This document shows positions 18,806 to 29,580 of a stretch of 64,000 nucleotides of DNA, in pieces; the first letter of the stretch is position 1; the number at the start of each line of letters is the position of its first letter. The position numbers were made by a program, and so were the translations under genes. Below the pieces are notes generated by a model, which did no database searches, had not been told where the DNA came from, and was given only the letters and a program-made list of their open reading frames with translations. The DNA comes from Pseudomonadota bacterium (GTDB lineage: Bacteria; Desulfobacterota; Binatia; Binatales; Binataceae): NCBI GenBank assembly GCA_021323675.1, contig JAJPKP010000016.1:1-64000 (forward strand), read 5' to 3'.

Positions 18806-19038
18806 TTTTTGTGGCTTCACTTAGCATCTCTCCTGTGCAGATTGCAAAGGGTCGTTTTCGCATTTCGGAAGCGTGAAGCCAGAGCTCGAAAATTGATCAC
18901 GAGTGTCAATCTTTAACGCCTCGCCGTTGCGATCCTTGTTCGCCCGCGTCTGCCCGATTAGGTTGGCTGGATGCCGCCGTTAGACAACTTCGTGTCGGCA
19001 AGCGATGCTCTTGCACGAGGGCGAGCTTACGGACATCG

Positions 19039-19623
19039 ATGATCGTACCCACGGGTCCCTATCGCTATGAAATTCGCCGCGGAGGCGAACTTGTTGCCTT
19101 GGAAGAGATCACCTTCGACGGGCGCCTGATTTCCGGATCGAGGCGTGCGCCCGATGGTTCCAGCCGCAACGAGGTCGAGGCCGAAGTTTCGGACGAGGGT
19201 CTTGTGGTGCGGGTGCGGGTCCGATACGCGCGCGGACCGTTCTCGCGCAATGCCGCTTATGAAGCCGGCGAGGAATATCTGCGCGGCAGCGTGAGCGCGC
19301 TGGGGGGACGCAACGCGGTTACAGCGAAGTTGGGAAGATTTCGAGAGGTGGATGCGGATTTCGTCATCTTTCGCGCGCTCACCCTCGCGCATATTCGCGC
19401 CCGCGGACAGACGCGATGGACCGGGAGGGTGGCGACGATCGATTCCGGCACCCTCGTGGCCGCATCCAACAAGCAATCGGCGCGCGTGATCGATCAGAGC
19501 GGCCTCAGGTGGACCTACGAACCGCGGATGGGAGACTCGGAGGAGATCGAGATCGATTCCGCCGGGCGCATCCTGCGGCGCATCGACAATCGCGGCAACC
19601 GCGCGGACCTGGCGGGCGTTTGA
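19039..19623 (+). CDS. hypothetical protein
   Basis: MIVPTGPYRYEIRRGGELVALEEITFDGRLISGSRR; coherent coding-like sequence. Confidence 0.65.
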   Translation: MIVPTGPYRYEIRRGGELVALEEITFDGRLISGSRRAPDGSSRNEVEAEVSDEGLVVRVRVRYARGPFSRNAAYEAGEEYLRGSVSALGGRNAVTAKLGRFREVDADFVIFRALTLAHIRARGQTRWTGRVATIDSGTLVAASNKQSARVIDQSGLRWTYEPRMGDSEEIEIDSAGRILRRIDNRGNRADLAGV

Positions 19624-19639
19624 GCGTGCGACGCAGTTC

Positions 19640-19984
19640 TTACGCGGCGATCCGGGTGCGCGGCATCCGGCAATCGCCATCGAACGTCGCGCCTTCGTTG
19701 AGCACCAGGCTCGGCGTGCTGATCGTGCACTGCACCCGCGCGGTGGAAAGCAATTCCACTCGCTCGCGCGCGGTCACTTCGCCGGTGAATACACCCGCGA
19801 TTGTCACGCGCGTGGCGGAAATGCGCGCGCTGACCACGGCTCCATTGGCGATAGTGAGTTCTTCGCCGGTTATCTCGCCCTCGGCTTCCCCTTCGATTCT
19901 GGTGGCTCCGCTAAAATTCAGCTTTCCGGAGACCTTGGTTCCCTTGCCGATTTTCGATTCAAATGCTTCTTCCGGCAACGCCAT
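19640..19984 (-). CDS. bactofilin (polymer-forming cytoskeletal protein)
   Basis: SKIGKGTKVSGKLNFSGATRIEGEAEGEITGEELTIANGAVVSARI. Confidence 0.9.
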   Translation of the reverse strand: MALPEEAFESKIGKGTKVSGKLNFSGATRIEGEAEGEITGEELTIANGAVVSARISATRVTIAGVFTGEVTARERVELLSTARVQCTISTPSLVLNEGATFDGDCRMPRTRIAA

Positions 19985-20140
19985 GGAGATTTCCTTTCAA
20001 GATTGATCTACCAATAGCGGATGATCGTTGAGCGCCGCAATCGAACGAGGTCTTGCGAGCGTAACGCGGACGTCATCGTGAACAGCTCCCAGCATTTTCA
20101 CTTTTGCGCCTGGTGACAGCAGGAGTCAGAATACGCATCG

Positions 20141-22066
20141 ATGGAACAACAGAAGCTGCAATTGTGCGGACCCGAACGCCCCGGCGGGCAGGGACTCGAT
20201 CGCAATCAATACGAATCCGGCGATCGCGCGATTTTGGCCCTGCTCAAGGACACGCGTGCCGCCGACGAAGTCGATCTCGTCGCTACCTTTCGCGACGGCG
20301 CTTACGAAGTCTGGGCGCGCCGCGGGATGATTCGATTTGAGCGCTGCGCGGATCGAACCGGCGCGCTGAGCTTCAGGATAATCGAACAAGTCGGCGAAAA
20401 TCCCATCGCGAATCAGGATCCCTTCGCGGTTGCATCGATCGATGAAGAACTCGAGGCGGCGCGTCGGTGCGGCTGCGAGGCGACCGATCCGAATCAAGCC
20501 TTCTTCGAGCCGCACGTCCTGAGCCATCCCTACGCGTACGAGCGCATTGCGCAGGTCTTCGACAGTCCACGCGGCCCGGACCTGATCGTCAGTCCGAAAG
20601 CGTATGCGTATGGAATTCAAGCCGGCCAGCACGGCGCGCTCGATGTGGTTCAATCGCGCGCACCGCTCGCATTCGCGGGGCCCGGAGCCAGGCGCGGCAG
20701 CTACAAGTTGCCCGCGCGCCACGTCGATATCGCACCCACTATCGCGCGGATAATGCGCTTTCCGGAAATCGACGGGCGCGGCGCGGACGGCGCTCCGCGC
20801 CGCGTAATGCTCGGGCGGCAGGACGGCGCGCCTCTCGAGGATCTGATCGATGCCGCCTCCGAACGTCCCAGGCTCGTGTACCTGATCCTGCTCGATGGGT
20901 TGTCGCACACGGAACTGGCGTGGCAGTTGCAAAACAACCGCGATGCGATCCCTTCGATCGCTTCGCTCATCGAGCGCGCAGCCTTTCTGACTCACGGTTC
21001 GATCGTCAACTTTCCAAGCATCACCTGGCCGAGCCATTCGACGATCATGACCGGCGCCTGGTGCGGGCATCATGACGTCGTCAATCCGACCTTTCACCTG
21101 CGCGAGCATCGCGAGACCGTTCCGATTCAGGGCAACATCTTTGAGATGGAGCATCATCTGAACCCGGCGGTGGAAACGCTGTACGAGGCGTTCAAGCGGG
21201 TGTTGGGCCCGGGCGCGATTACCGCTTCGATTCACGAGCCGCAAAGCCGGGGTGCCGATCACGCGGTCTTCGAACGCCGGATCATCGGCGATCGCGCGCG
21301 CCTCAAGGCGCTCACCCAGGAGATGTCGGACGACGTGAGCCCGCGATGGATGGCGGACAATCTGCCCGCGATGCATCGCGAGGAAATAATCGACGTGCGC
21401 GGGATGGCGCAGGTAATCAATCTGTTCGATCACTGCGGCGACAAGCCTCCGGTCCTGGTCGCCCACGAATTTGTTCTGACCGACGGCGCGGGCCACGATT
21501 ACGGGCCGCATCACGACGGCCTGCGCGAGGCGCTGTATCGCACCGACCGGCGGATCGCGCGGATTTTCGCGATGCTGCGCGAGCGCGGCTTGTTCGACTC
21601 GACGCTGTTCGTGGTTACTTCCGATCACGGGATGGCCGCGCAGAAGGTCGAGCTTAAAGCCAATCCGGCGTGCGAGCCGGAAGCCGCGGGACTGAAGGGC
21701 GTATTCGCCGAACCGATGATCTATCTGCGCGACCTTGCGGTCGAATGCGAACGCGCGCGCGACCTGCGAAGTCTTCGCGTAATCGTGTCCGACAACGACC
21801 ATCTGCCCGACGGAGAGCATCCTCCCGTCGCCGGCGCGCAGGTCACCGTGTTGGGCCGAGGCGGCCGCCTTATCGGCGAAGCGATCACGCCCGAGTCCGG
21901 CAGGGTGGCGTTCTCAACCCCGGCCGATTTGAGCGACGCGGAGCTGACGGTGCGAATCGAGCATAAGGATTTCAATGCGCGCACGGTGGCGGGGGACGGC
22001 AGTCCGATCCGCCTCGACCTTAAATCCCTGCTCTACGGGAATTCGCAACCCGGCCGGTCGTGCTAA
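20141..22066 (+). CDS. alkaline phosphatase / nucleotide pyrophosphatase family protein
   Basis: YLILLDGLSHTELAWQLQ; SITWPSHSTIMTGAW; VVTSDHGMA. Confidence 0.85.
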   Translation: MEQQKLQLCGPERPGGQGLDRNQYESGDRAILALLKDTRAADEVDLVATFRDGAYEVWARRGMIRFERCADRTGALSFRIIEQVGENPIANQDPFAVASIDEELEAARRCGCEATDPNQAFFEPHVLSHPYAYERIAQVFDSPRGPDLIVSPKAYAYGIQAGQHGALDVVQSRAPLAFAGPGARRGSYKLPARHVDIAPTIARIMRFPEIDGRGADGAPRRVMLGRQDGAPLEDLIDAASERPRLVYLILLDGLSHTELAWQLQNNRDAIPSIASLIERAAFLTHGSIVNFPSITWPSHSTIMTGAWCGHHDVVNPTFHLREHRETVPIQGNIFEMEHHLNPAVETLYEAFKRVLGPGAITASIHEPQSRGADHAVFERRIIGDRARLKALTQEMSDDVSPRWMADNLPAMHREEIIDVRGMAQVINLFDHCGDKPPVLVAHEFVLTDGAGHDYGPHHDGLREALYRTDRRIARIFAMLRERGLFDSTLFVVTSDHGMAAQKVELKANPACEPEAAGLKGVFAEPMIYLRDLAVECERARDLRSLRVIVSDNDHLPDGEHPPVAGAQVTVLGRGGRLIGEAITPESGRVAFSTPADLSDAELTVRIEHKDFNARTVAGDGSPIRLDLKSLLYGNSQPGRSC

Positions 22067-22076
22067 GCTTCGCGCC

Positions 22077-22856
22077 ATGCACGATCTGAATGGCAAGACC
22101 GCTCTGGTAACCGGCGGGACGCGCGGACTTGGCCGCGCGATCTCGCGCCGCCTTGCGGCGATGGGTGCGACGGTCGCGATGAACTATCGGCGTGACGAAG
22201 ATTCCGCGGCCTCCGCCCTCGAGGAAGTCCGCGCGATCGCGCCGCGCTCGATTCTTATCAAGGCCGATCTCGAAAACGATTCCGAAGTGCGCGCGATGGT
22301 GGCGAGGGCGGCGTCGGAATTCGGCAAAATCGACATCCTGATCGCCAATGCCGCCGCCACCGCGTTCAAGCCGCTGCTCGAAACCAAACCTCACAACATC
22401 CAGCGCACCTTCAGCCTGAGTGTCGGGGGATTCGTCGCCGCGGTGCAGGAAGTCTCGCGCGTGATGCCCGACGGCGGGCGGGTGCTGATGGTCTCGGGCA
22501 TCGACTCGATTCGCAATCTGCCGGGGCATGGCGTGCTCGGCGCGGCGAAGGCCGCGCTGGAGAGCATGGTGCGCGACTTCGCGTTCGAGCTCGGCCCGCG
22601 CGGCATCACCGTCAACGGCCTGAACGTGGGATACATCGACACCGATTCGGCGCATTTCTACACGCGCTACCTCGGCATCACGTGGGAGGAGTTCAAGCGG
22701 CGATGCGAAGAGCGATCGGCGATGAAACGGCTGCCGACCCTCGATGAGATCGCGGCGGTCGCCTGCCTTATCTGCCTGCCCGAAGCGAGTTACCTCACCG
22801 CACAGACCATCCTGGTGGACGGCGGCTTCACGCTTCACTTTCCCGGCGCGGAATAA
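22077..22856 (+). CDS. SDR family oxidoreductase (FabL-like)
   Basis: GKTALVTGGTRGLGRAISRRLA; GVLGAAKAALESMVRDFAFELGPRGITVNGL. Confidence 0.9.
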   Translation: MHDLNGKTALVTGGTRGLGRAISRRLAAMGATVAMNYRRDEDSAASALEEVRAIAPRSILIKADLENDSEVRAMVARAASEFGKIDILIANAAATAFKPLLETKPHNIQRTFSLSVGGFVAAVQEVSRVMPDGGRVLMVSGIDSIRNLPGHGVLGAAKAALESMVRDFAFELGPRGITVNGLNVGYIDTDSAHFYTRYLGITWEEFKRRCEERSAMKRLPTLDEIAAVACLICLPEASYLTAQTILVDGGFTLHFPGAE

Positions 22857-22880
22857 ATCAAGCGCCGTGAGCGAGGCCGC

Positions 22881-23513
22881 TCAATGCGCCCAGGGTGCGC
22901 CCACGCCGAACAGTTCGGTGATCGCGATAGTTGTGTAGTACAACGCGCCGAACGCGGCCACGCGCCATGGCTGCTCAGCCCACAGCCCGCCTCCCGCAAC
23001 CGGCTGGGCCGCCTGCACCGCGTCGGTGATGCCGAGGCGGGGCACCGAAGCGATCGAGGTCAGAAACACGAATCCGAGGTAGCAGGCCACCGCGGTGGCC
23101 CATCCCACCACGATGAAATCCAGGTCGCCCTCGCGCGGCGCGGGCCCCATCACGACCGAGAGCATCCTGTTAACCAGCAGCGCCCGGAACGAAACCAGCG
23201 GCGACCAGGTATGGAACGAGAGCGCGAAGGAACCGACGAACATCGTGTAGAAAAGTCCAAGTCCGATAACCGCGCCCAGGCGGGTGATACGCCGGCGCGG
23301 CGCCGTCATCGCGAAAGCGAGAAATGCGGAGGAGTGCACGATGATGAACTCCATCAGCATGATGAGTTCGAGCCGCTCAAGCGCATGAGTGCCGAACGCG
23401 TAAGGTGCAAGCCAGGTAACGGCGAAAAATCCGGCCAGCGCGAAATCGGGAAGCGCCGAGAACATTCTCGCCAGCGCAACCCTGTGAGCCGGCGCCCAGG
23501 CAAAAAATCGCAT
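22881..23513 (-). CDS. hypothetical membrane protein
   Basis: Multiple hydrophobic helices; codes on minus strand. Confidence 0.65.
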   Translation of the reverse strand: MRFFAWAPAHRVALARMFSALPDFALAGFFAVTWLAPYAFGTHALERLELIMLMEFIIVHSSAFLAFAMTAPRRRITRLGAVIGLGLFYTMFVGSFALSFHTWSPLVSFRALLVNRMLSVVMGPAPREGDLDFIVVGWATAVACYLGFVFLTSIASVPRLGITDAVQAAQPVAGGGLWAEQPWRVAAFGALYYTTIAITELFGVGAPWAH

Positions 23514-23566
23514 CGCGCCGCACTATACCAGCTTAGGGCGAGGATTAGCCGCGAGGCCGCCGGCTT

Positions 23567-24211
23567 TCAGCCGGATTCGCGCGCACCCGGCGCCGGTACC
23601 ATCGACGCGCGCCAGCCAGGCAGAGACTCCAGTCCCGCATACCAGCGCGTGATTTCCGGATAGTTTTGGACGGGAAGGGCCAGGTTTTGAGCCGACGGAA
23701 TCCATGCGCCAACCGCAAAATCCGCGATCGTGAGAGCATCGCCAGTCAGCCATCGGCGGCCGGAGAGCATCTGGTCGAGGACGGCGGCAAAGCGCGCAAA
23801 GTTGCTTTCGCCGCGCGCGATGAAGGCAGGCTCGGCAGGTCCGAGACCGAGCACGCCCCGAGAGACTCTCTCGTAACCGACCATCCCGCACGATTCCGCA
23901 TCCCAGTGCGCGCTCTCCCAGGCAAGCCAGCGCAATACATCCGCCTGACCCCTGGGATCGGAGGGCCAGAGTCCACTCCGCGGGCGTTTCGAAGCGAGAT
24001 AGCAGAGAATCGCATTCGACTCCCAGAGCACGAACCCATCGTCCTCGAGCACCGGCATCTTGCGATTTGGGTTCATCGCGACGTAGCTCGGAGCAAGCTG
24101 ATCGCCCTTGCTGAGATCGACAATCCGCGTTTCACAATCGAGGCCGAGATGATTCTTGAGTGCGATAACTTTGAAAGCGCGTGGAGAGGGAGGCAGAACG
24201 TAAAGCTCCAT
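23567..24211 (-). CDS. glutathione S-transferase family protein
   Basis: MELYVLPPSPRAFKVIALKNHLGLDCETRIVDLSKGDQLAPSYVAMNPNRKMPVLEDDGFVLWESNAILCYLA. Confidence 0.93.
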   Translation of the reverse strand: MELYVLPPSPRAFKVIALKNHLGLDCETRIVDLSKGDQLAPSYVAMNPNRKMPVLEDDGFVLWESNAILCYLASKRPRSGLWPSDPRGQADVLRWLAWESAHWDAESCGMVGYERVSRGVLGLGPAEPAFIARGESNFARFAAVLDQMLSGRRWLTGDALTIADFAVGAWIPSAQNLALPVQNYPEITRWYAGLESLPGWRASMVPAPGARESG

Positions 24212-24455
24212 GAGCGATCCTTTCTTTGCGTTTTTTTCCTCGTAGAGCCAGGCTCGCGAGGGAATTGTTCCACTCGTCGCAGAATATGTAACCTTATAGT
24301 TACGTATTATGTGACCGGCTACGCGATTGTCAAGGTGCACCAAGTCCGCTCAACCTTGTCGGTGTCGGGGCTGATAGGCGAACCCGGAAAGGACTGCATG
24401 CGATGCGAGGGCGGCGGTTTGGCAGCGTCGAGGTATGAAAGACTTCGCGAAGATT

Positions 24456-25706
24456 CTAGGTGATTTCTGTTTGTACCCCAAATCGCGCCACGTAGGAGAA
24501 GTACCGATGCCGTTCCGTTGCGGGGTTCAGTCCGTAGTCTTCGAATCGATACGAATTGCGACCGTAGCCGCCATTGGGCCGCTCCTCGATCGCGCGCCGA
24601 AAAAGCTCTTCGCCGCGCGTATCAAACGTGAGTCCAAAGTGCCGGTACAGACTGGAGAGTGTGCCGAGAGGGTCCTTGATCAACTCAGGGTAGCGAACGT
24701 GAAATGCGCGATGAGGCATCGATCGCAACGAATCGGCGGCGTCGATGAGCATCCGCGCTCCGAGCCTCCATCGTTCGCTGACCTGTCGCCCAATCTGGAT
24801 GCGATCGATGTTGCGTGAGAAGGGCTGACGCAATACCTCGGTGAGGCGTGCCACCGACGGAAGTACTTTCATTGGATCGCGATGCACAAACACGAAGCAT
24901 GCGTCCGGATAAACCGCGCGAAGGGCATCAATCGCGAAGATGTGGTCCGGGCTCTTCAACACCCATCGAGTACGTCCGTTCTGATGCTGAAGATGCTGCA
25001 GAAAGCGCTTGTGAAATCGATATGCCTCCAGGTGCCCTTCCCGATCGAGCCATGCCTGATACGAGGGAATGTGATGGGTAGTATCGAAGCGCAGGCTGCG
25101 AAACACGTGGCCGGTTATCTCGATACATTCCTGTGCGGCATCGGCCTCGAGCGGATGAAGGCTCGGAAGCTCCGGCGCCAGCAACAGGAAGCGAGAATAC
25201 TGGCGCGCGGTGAGTTTTGCCCTCTGATCGGTCGTGTCGGAGGCCATTCCGGCTATGGGATACGGAAAAAGCGTCTGCCAGCATCGCGGCACAACGTTCG
25301 ACGGATCTCGCGCAACCAGATTGTGCAGGAATGTCGTCCCGCTGCGTGGCAACCCGAGGATAAAGATCGGGCGCTCGATCGGTTCATCAAGAATCGACGG
25401 ATCTTTGAGTTCTTCATCGCGAAGGCGAAGAAGATTAGTCAGGAATCGGAGCACGTCCCAGCGTGTGCCGATGCGCCCGAAGATGCTCAAGTCGGCTTCG
25501 GTCTCATATGATTCCAGGAGAACCGATAGCGGCACCTCGAACTGCCAATCGCCAAAATCTGTGAGGCCCGTGCGGCGACGAGCCCGTTCGATTAGCTCTT
25601 CGGCTCGAATTGGACGGCGAAAGACCCCCAACTTCAGCGCCAGCCTGTCCGCTGCAATCAAGATCTTTGCCGGTAAACCTGGAAAAACCGCTTGGAGAGA
25701 CATCAC
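24456..25706 (-). CDS. sulfotransferase family protein
   Basis: PIFILGLPRSGTTFLHNLVARDP; RWVLKSPDHIF; FVHRDPMKVLPSVA. Confidence 0.9.
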   Translation of the reverse strand: MMSLQAVFPGLPAKILIAADRLALKLGVFRRPIRAEELIERARRRTGLTDFGDWQFEVPLSVLLESYETEADLSIFGRIGTRWDVLRFLTNLLRLRDEELKDPSILDEPIERPIFILGLPRSGTTFLHNLVARDPSNVVPRCWQTLFPYPIAGMASDTTDQRAKLTARQYSRFLLLAPELPSLHPLEADAAQECIEITGHVFRSLRFDTTHHIPSYQAWLDREGHLEAYRFHKRFLQHLQHQNGRTRWVLKSPDHIFAIDALRAVYPDACFVFVHRDPMKVLPSVARLTEVLRQPFSRNIDRIQIGRQVSERWRLGARMLIDAADSLRSMPHRAFHVRYPELIKDPLGTLSSLYRHFGLTFDTRGEELFRRAIEERPNGGYGRNSYRFEDYGLNPATERHRYFSYVARFGVQTEIT

Positions 25707-26180
25707 GTTGTCCGGGCCTTAAATTCCTTGCCAATTTCGGCCACGAAATGCGCCGGCCACTCAGCCCATCGCGGCGCTCGATAGCAACATTACCCGCGAT
25801 GACGCTGCCCACGGCCCGCATCGCCGCTCCCAACTCGAAAGCGGCGTTTTGAACCGCCCGAGCACGGCATTCGCAGCGCTCTCAATTCTGTGTCTATGGC
25901 AGCCGTCCTTCCGTCAGTCAGAGTCACACTTCGGCGGTCTGCATCGTCCGGAATCGACAAGTTCGCTGCAACGGACCTCAGTGCCGCGCCTCAACATACT
26001 CGCACCTCGAAGCGAAGCGCGATTCGAAAGGATCTTTCTCCTCCCAGCCGAATATCTGACGGATTCGATTGGCGTGCTCTATCAGACCAAAGTCCGATTC
26101 ATGGCTGAATTCCGCACAAGGCAGGATCCGGAGTGTCAGAACCAACGAGGACGCGAGCAGTTTGGAAAGACTAACGTACC

Positions 26181-26378
26181 ATGAAGGTGCGAACTCTTAT
26201 CGTGGTGACTCTGGGCGTGGGGGTGGCTATTATCGTCGCCTTGGGATTCTGGCGCGTGACCTATGCCTGGCGCCCAGGCGCATTGGCGCTGCTCCTGTTT
26301 CGAGATATCCCGCTCACCGTATGCTCCGTGATCGTCGTTCTGGTGCTCGAACTTCTGATCTTCAGGAAGGAGGCCTGA
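26181..26378 (+). CDS. small hypothetical membrane protein
   Basis: Two hydrophobic stretches in 65 aa, ATG start. Confidence 0.4.
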   Translation: MKVRTLIVVTLGVGVAIIVALGFWRVTYAWRPGALALLLFRDIPLTVCSVIVVLVLELLIFRKEA

Positions 26379-26522
26379 ACTACAGTGGTCGGCGCTGAAG
26401 CGCCGATAAACAAGACGGGCGGCCGACCACGCACCGGCACCACTGCGGAAACCCGCCGACGGACGTTTGCGAGGCTTGTGGCAGCGGAGACGGCTTCTCG
26501 CAAAGCACACTGCCAGGTCACG

Positions 26523-27863
26523 CTATCGAAGGAAGCGGAGTTTCAAATAGATTGCGCTGACCAGCAATTGGACGATCATCGTGGGTATTCCGAAGCGAGC
26601 GAATTCGACATAGCCCAATGGACGTCCCTCCTGTATGCATATCCCAGCCGCGACGATGTTCGACGAAGCTCCGAAGATGGTGCCATTCCCGCCCAGAGTT
26701 GCTCCGAACATCATCGCGTAGAACAACGGCATCGTGTGGGCAGGGAGGCCACCGTGTCCGGCGTTGAGTTGCGCGGCAGTAGCCCACCCCTGGCCCATGG
26801 CGTATTGGCCAACAATCGGCACCATTGCCACTACCAACGGGATATTGGGAACGGTGCTCGAAAGCAAACCGACCGTCAGCAAAATGATCAGGCAGGCAGA
26901 GCCGATCTCACTGCCGAATATATTGCGCAGTCGCGATCCGACTGCGGCGATGACTCCCGTGCTGTCCAGCGCGCCGACCATCACGAAAATGCATACAAAG
27001 AACAGCAAGGTCTCCCAATCGATATCGGCCAGAACGGCGGACACCTCATCGAGCTTGCTCAGATAAATTGCGAGGAGCATAAGTGACGCGCCGATGATAG
27101 CCACACCAGGTGGAGCAAGCTGCATCGGGAGGCTTTCGCCAACGATGAAAAGGGCCACCATCAGTACCACCGTAAGCACACCAACGATCAGCACGCCGAA
27201 GTGCTCGATGCGAGGAATCTCGACTTCACTCACGGATGCCCTGGTATTCCACACCGGTCGAAATAGAACCGGCAGCAGCAGAACCAAGGCGACTACGGCA
27301 AGGATCCCTCCGGGGCTCAGCAGACTCAGATAGCTGCCAAAACTCATCCGAATCGAACTGCCGACAATGAAGGTGGCCGGGTCGCCGACCAGCGTGATCA
27401 GTCCGGAGGCATTAGCGACCAGCACGAGGAGTATGACGGGCGATGCGAAATCGACTCGCATCATGCGACATACGCGGATGAGCAGGGGGGCAAACAGGAT
27501 GACAACGGTCGCGTTAGGCAGGATCGCGCAGATCGGCGCGGTGAGCGCGATTACTGAGAGCAGTAGCAATCGGCCGTCGCCGTGGACAAGGCGGAGCACG
27601 CGCGCACCCAGATAATCAAAGATGCCTGTAGGGATCAGGGCCCGTGCCACGACCATTCCACCAAAGAACAGACCGATAGTGTCAAAGGCCGCGTTGATGC
27701 TGGATACGGCCGTCTGCGGTGAGACGATACCCAGAATTCTGAGCAGCATCGCACCGAGCAGGCCCGCGACAGCCAGGTTCAACCAATTGAGGGCGATGGA
27801 GAGAATTATACCGGCAAAGACCAGTACCGTGATGATCGCTGGAATGTTGGGATGGGCGGACAC
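26523..27863 (-). CDS. SLC13/ArsB-NhaD-type permease
   Basis: FGGMVVARALIPTGIFDYLGARVLR; ILPNATVVILFAPLLIRV; SGLITLVGDPATFIVGS. Confidence 0.85.
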   Translation of the reverse strand: MSAHPNIPAIITVLVFAGIILSIALNWLNLAVAGLLGAMLLRILGIVSPQTAVSSINAAFDTIGLFFGGMVVARALIPTGIFDYLGARVLRLVHGDGRLLLLSVIALTAPICAILPNATVVILFAPLLIRVCRMMRVDFASPVILLVLVANASGLITLVGDPATFIVGSSIRMSFGSYLSLLSPGGILAVVALVLLLPVLFRPVWNTRASVSEVEIPRIEHFGVLIVGVLTVVLMVALFIVGESLPMQLAPPGVAIIGASLMLLAIYLSKLDEVSAVLADIDWETLLFFVCIFVMVGALDSTGVIAAVGSRLRNIFGSEIGSACLIILLTVGLLSSTVPNIPLVVAMVPIVGQYAMGQGWATAAQLNAGHGGLPAHTMPLFYAMMFGATLGGNGTIFGASSNIVAAGICIQEGRPLGYVEFARFGIPTMIVQLLVSAIYLKLRFLR

Positions 27864-28299
27864 GAGCGAAGCTATACCAGGGTTATGTTGGTCATTGCGG
27901 GGGCGGTCTCGTTGCGGGCGTGTTCACCTGGATTGAACGCACGACAGCCCGAGCACCTGCTTTCCCGATCGTATTGCCCGATCCTTCGTTACGCGAATTG
28001 TACACATAGGTATGTCCGACCGATAACGAGGCGGTGTTCGCTCCAGTGCACCTCCTGAAATGCGAGCAAAGACTCGTCCAACGTTGCCACCATCGGCACC
28101 TCGTTGAAGGTGCGGCGATTCAAGTGCAAACCTAATTGCCGCATTCTGTGAATCCCATCCGACCTTCGTCCGATAGAAATCGGGGAGCCTTTCTGCCCAG
28201 TCTGCGGTGGCCCTGCAAAAGAGTGCGGCAGAGGTGCTCGGGGAAGAACACCCTGGCTTCGTTCCCGAGTGCTTCCGATAGCTCCAGAGGAGACGAAGG

Positions 28300-28875
28300 A
28301 TGTCGAAGCTGAAATGTCCCGCGCTGAGCACGATCGCGATCGCGAGCGTTGTCATGCTTGCTGGCTGCGTCTCGCAGCAGACCTATGAAGCCCAGGTCCA
28401 GAAGACCGATGCACTACAGCAGAAGTACGATCAGTTGAACCAGCAGATGTCCTCGGAGATCGCCGCCAAGGAGTTGCACGTCGAGCGGCTGCAAAACGCC
28501 CTGAGGGTCACGATCAACGATCAACTCCTCTTTCCGTCGGGCGATTGGCAGATGCCGGCCGATGCGCAACAGAGCATATCGAAGATCGCCAAGATCCTGG
28601 CTCCAATGCAGCAAACCAGGATCAATGTGAACGGCTATACGGATAATGTCCCTATCGGCCCGGGACTGATGCGCCAGGGGGTCACCAGCAACTTGATCCT
28701 GTCGCAGAAGCGGGCTGAGAATGTTGCGCAGTACATGATTTCGCAGGGCGTTAGCCCAGCCCTTGTTTCGACGCAAGGCTTTGGCGATGCCGACCCGGTC
28801 GCCTCGAATGACACGGCGGAAGGCCGCGCTCAGAACCGGCGCGTCGAAATCGTGCTGGCGGGCTCGGGTAACTAA
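28300..28875 (+). CDS. OmpA-family peptidoglycan-associated lipoprotein-like protein
   Basis: Lipobox-like LAGC; VNGYTDNVPIGP...LSQKRAENVAQYMISQGVSPALVSTQGFGDADPVASNDTAEGRAQNRRVEIVL. Confidence 0.92.
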   Translation: MSKLKCPALSTIAIASVVMLAGCVSQQTYEAQVQKTDALQQKYDQLNQQMSSEIAAKELHVERLQNALRVTINDQLLFPSGDWQMPADAQQSISKIAKILAPMQQTRINVNGYTDNVPIGPGLMRQGVTSNLILSQKRAENVAQYMISQGVSPALVSTQGFGDADPVASNDTAEGRAQNRRVEIVLAGSGN

Positions 28876-29010
28876 GACTGCGTACGGCGGCCGGGTTCCC
28901 CGGCGAATTGCGGCCGCCTTAACAACCGGCTCGAGGATATTTGGCCGGCTTTGCCGCACCCGTTTCATTTGCTTGAACGGGCGCCCCGCGCTTCAGCGTC
29001 CGGTCGAAGT

Positions 29011-29580
29011 CTAGTTGGGTGTGATTTGGGTTATCTTGGATCCCTCGATCCCGACACCGCCCATCAAACCCTGCTGATTGAAGACGAAGGCGTACACGTC
29101 CGAGCGCAAGTTGGTGGTAGTCAAGGAGCGCGCGAAGCCTTCGTCGACCACGACGACGCTCGGGCCGGTTCCGATTGCCCAGCCACCGCTCTGATTGAGA
29201 TAGTTCAGGGCCGAGTTGGTCATGAAGAACAGGGCGTAGCCGAACTGTTTGACCCCGGCCTGGAACCCATAGGATGCGGCGGCAGTTCGATAGTATCCAA
29301 CCGTCCGGCCGTTTTGGCGCAGCGCGCCGAAGCCGAACTGCGCGCCGATCAGAAAGGCCCCCTTCTTGATGTCGGGAAAGATAAGGATTGCCCTTGCCTT
29401 GGCGCCCAGTTCCCGCGCCTTGCCGTTGTGCGCATAGAGATTGTTGAGCGCGGCGGTGACACTCTGATCTATCTGGCTCGCCGGCGGTGCGAGAGGAGCG
29501 CTGGCCTGGGCAAAGGCCGGCAACGCAAGACCGAGCGCCAACACAGCCTGAAGCAATACGACTACGATTGAACTTTTCAC
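29011..29580 (-). CDS. SYLF (YSC84-related) domain exported protein
   Basis: AKARAILIFPDIKKGAFLIGAQFGFGAL; signal peptide. Confidence 0.88.
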   Translation of the reverse strand: MKSSIVVVLLQAVLALGLALPAFAQASAPLAPPASQIDQSVTAALNNLYAHNGKARELGAKARAILIFPDIKKGAFLIGAQFGFGALRQNGRTVGYYRTAAASYGFQAGVKQFGYALFFMTNSALNYLNQSGGWAIGTGPSVVVVDEGFARSLTTTNLRSDVYAFVFNQQGLMGGVGIEGSKITQITPN

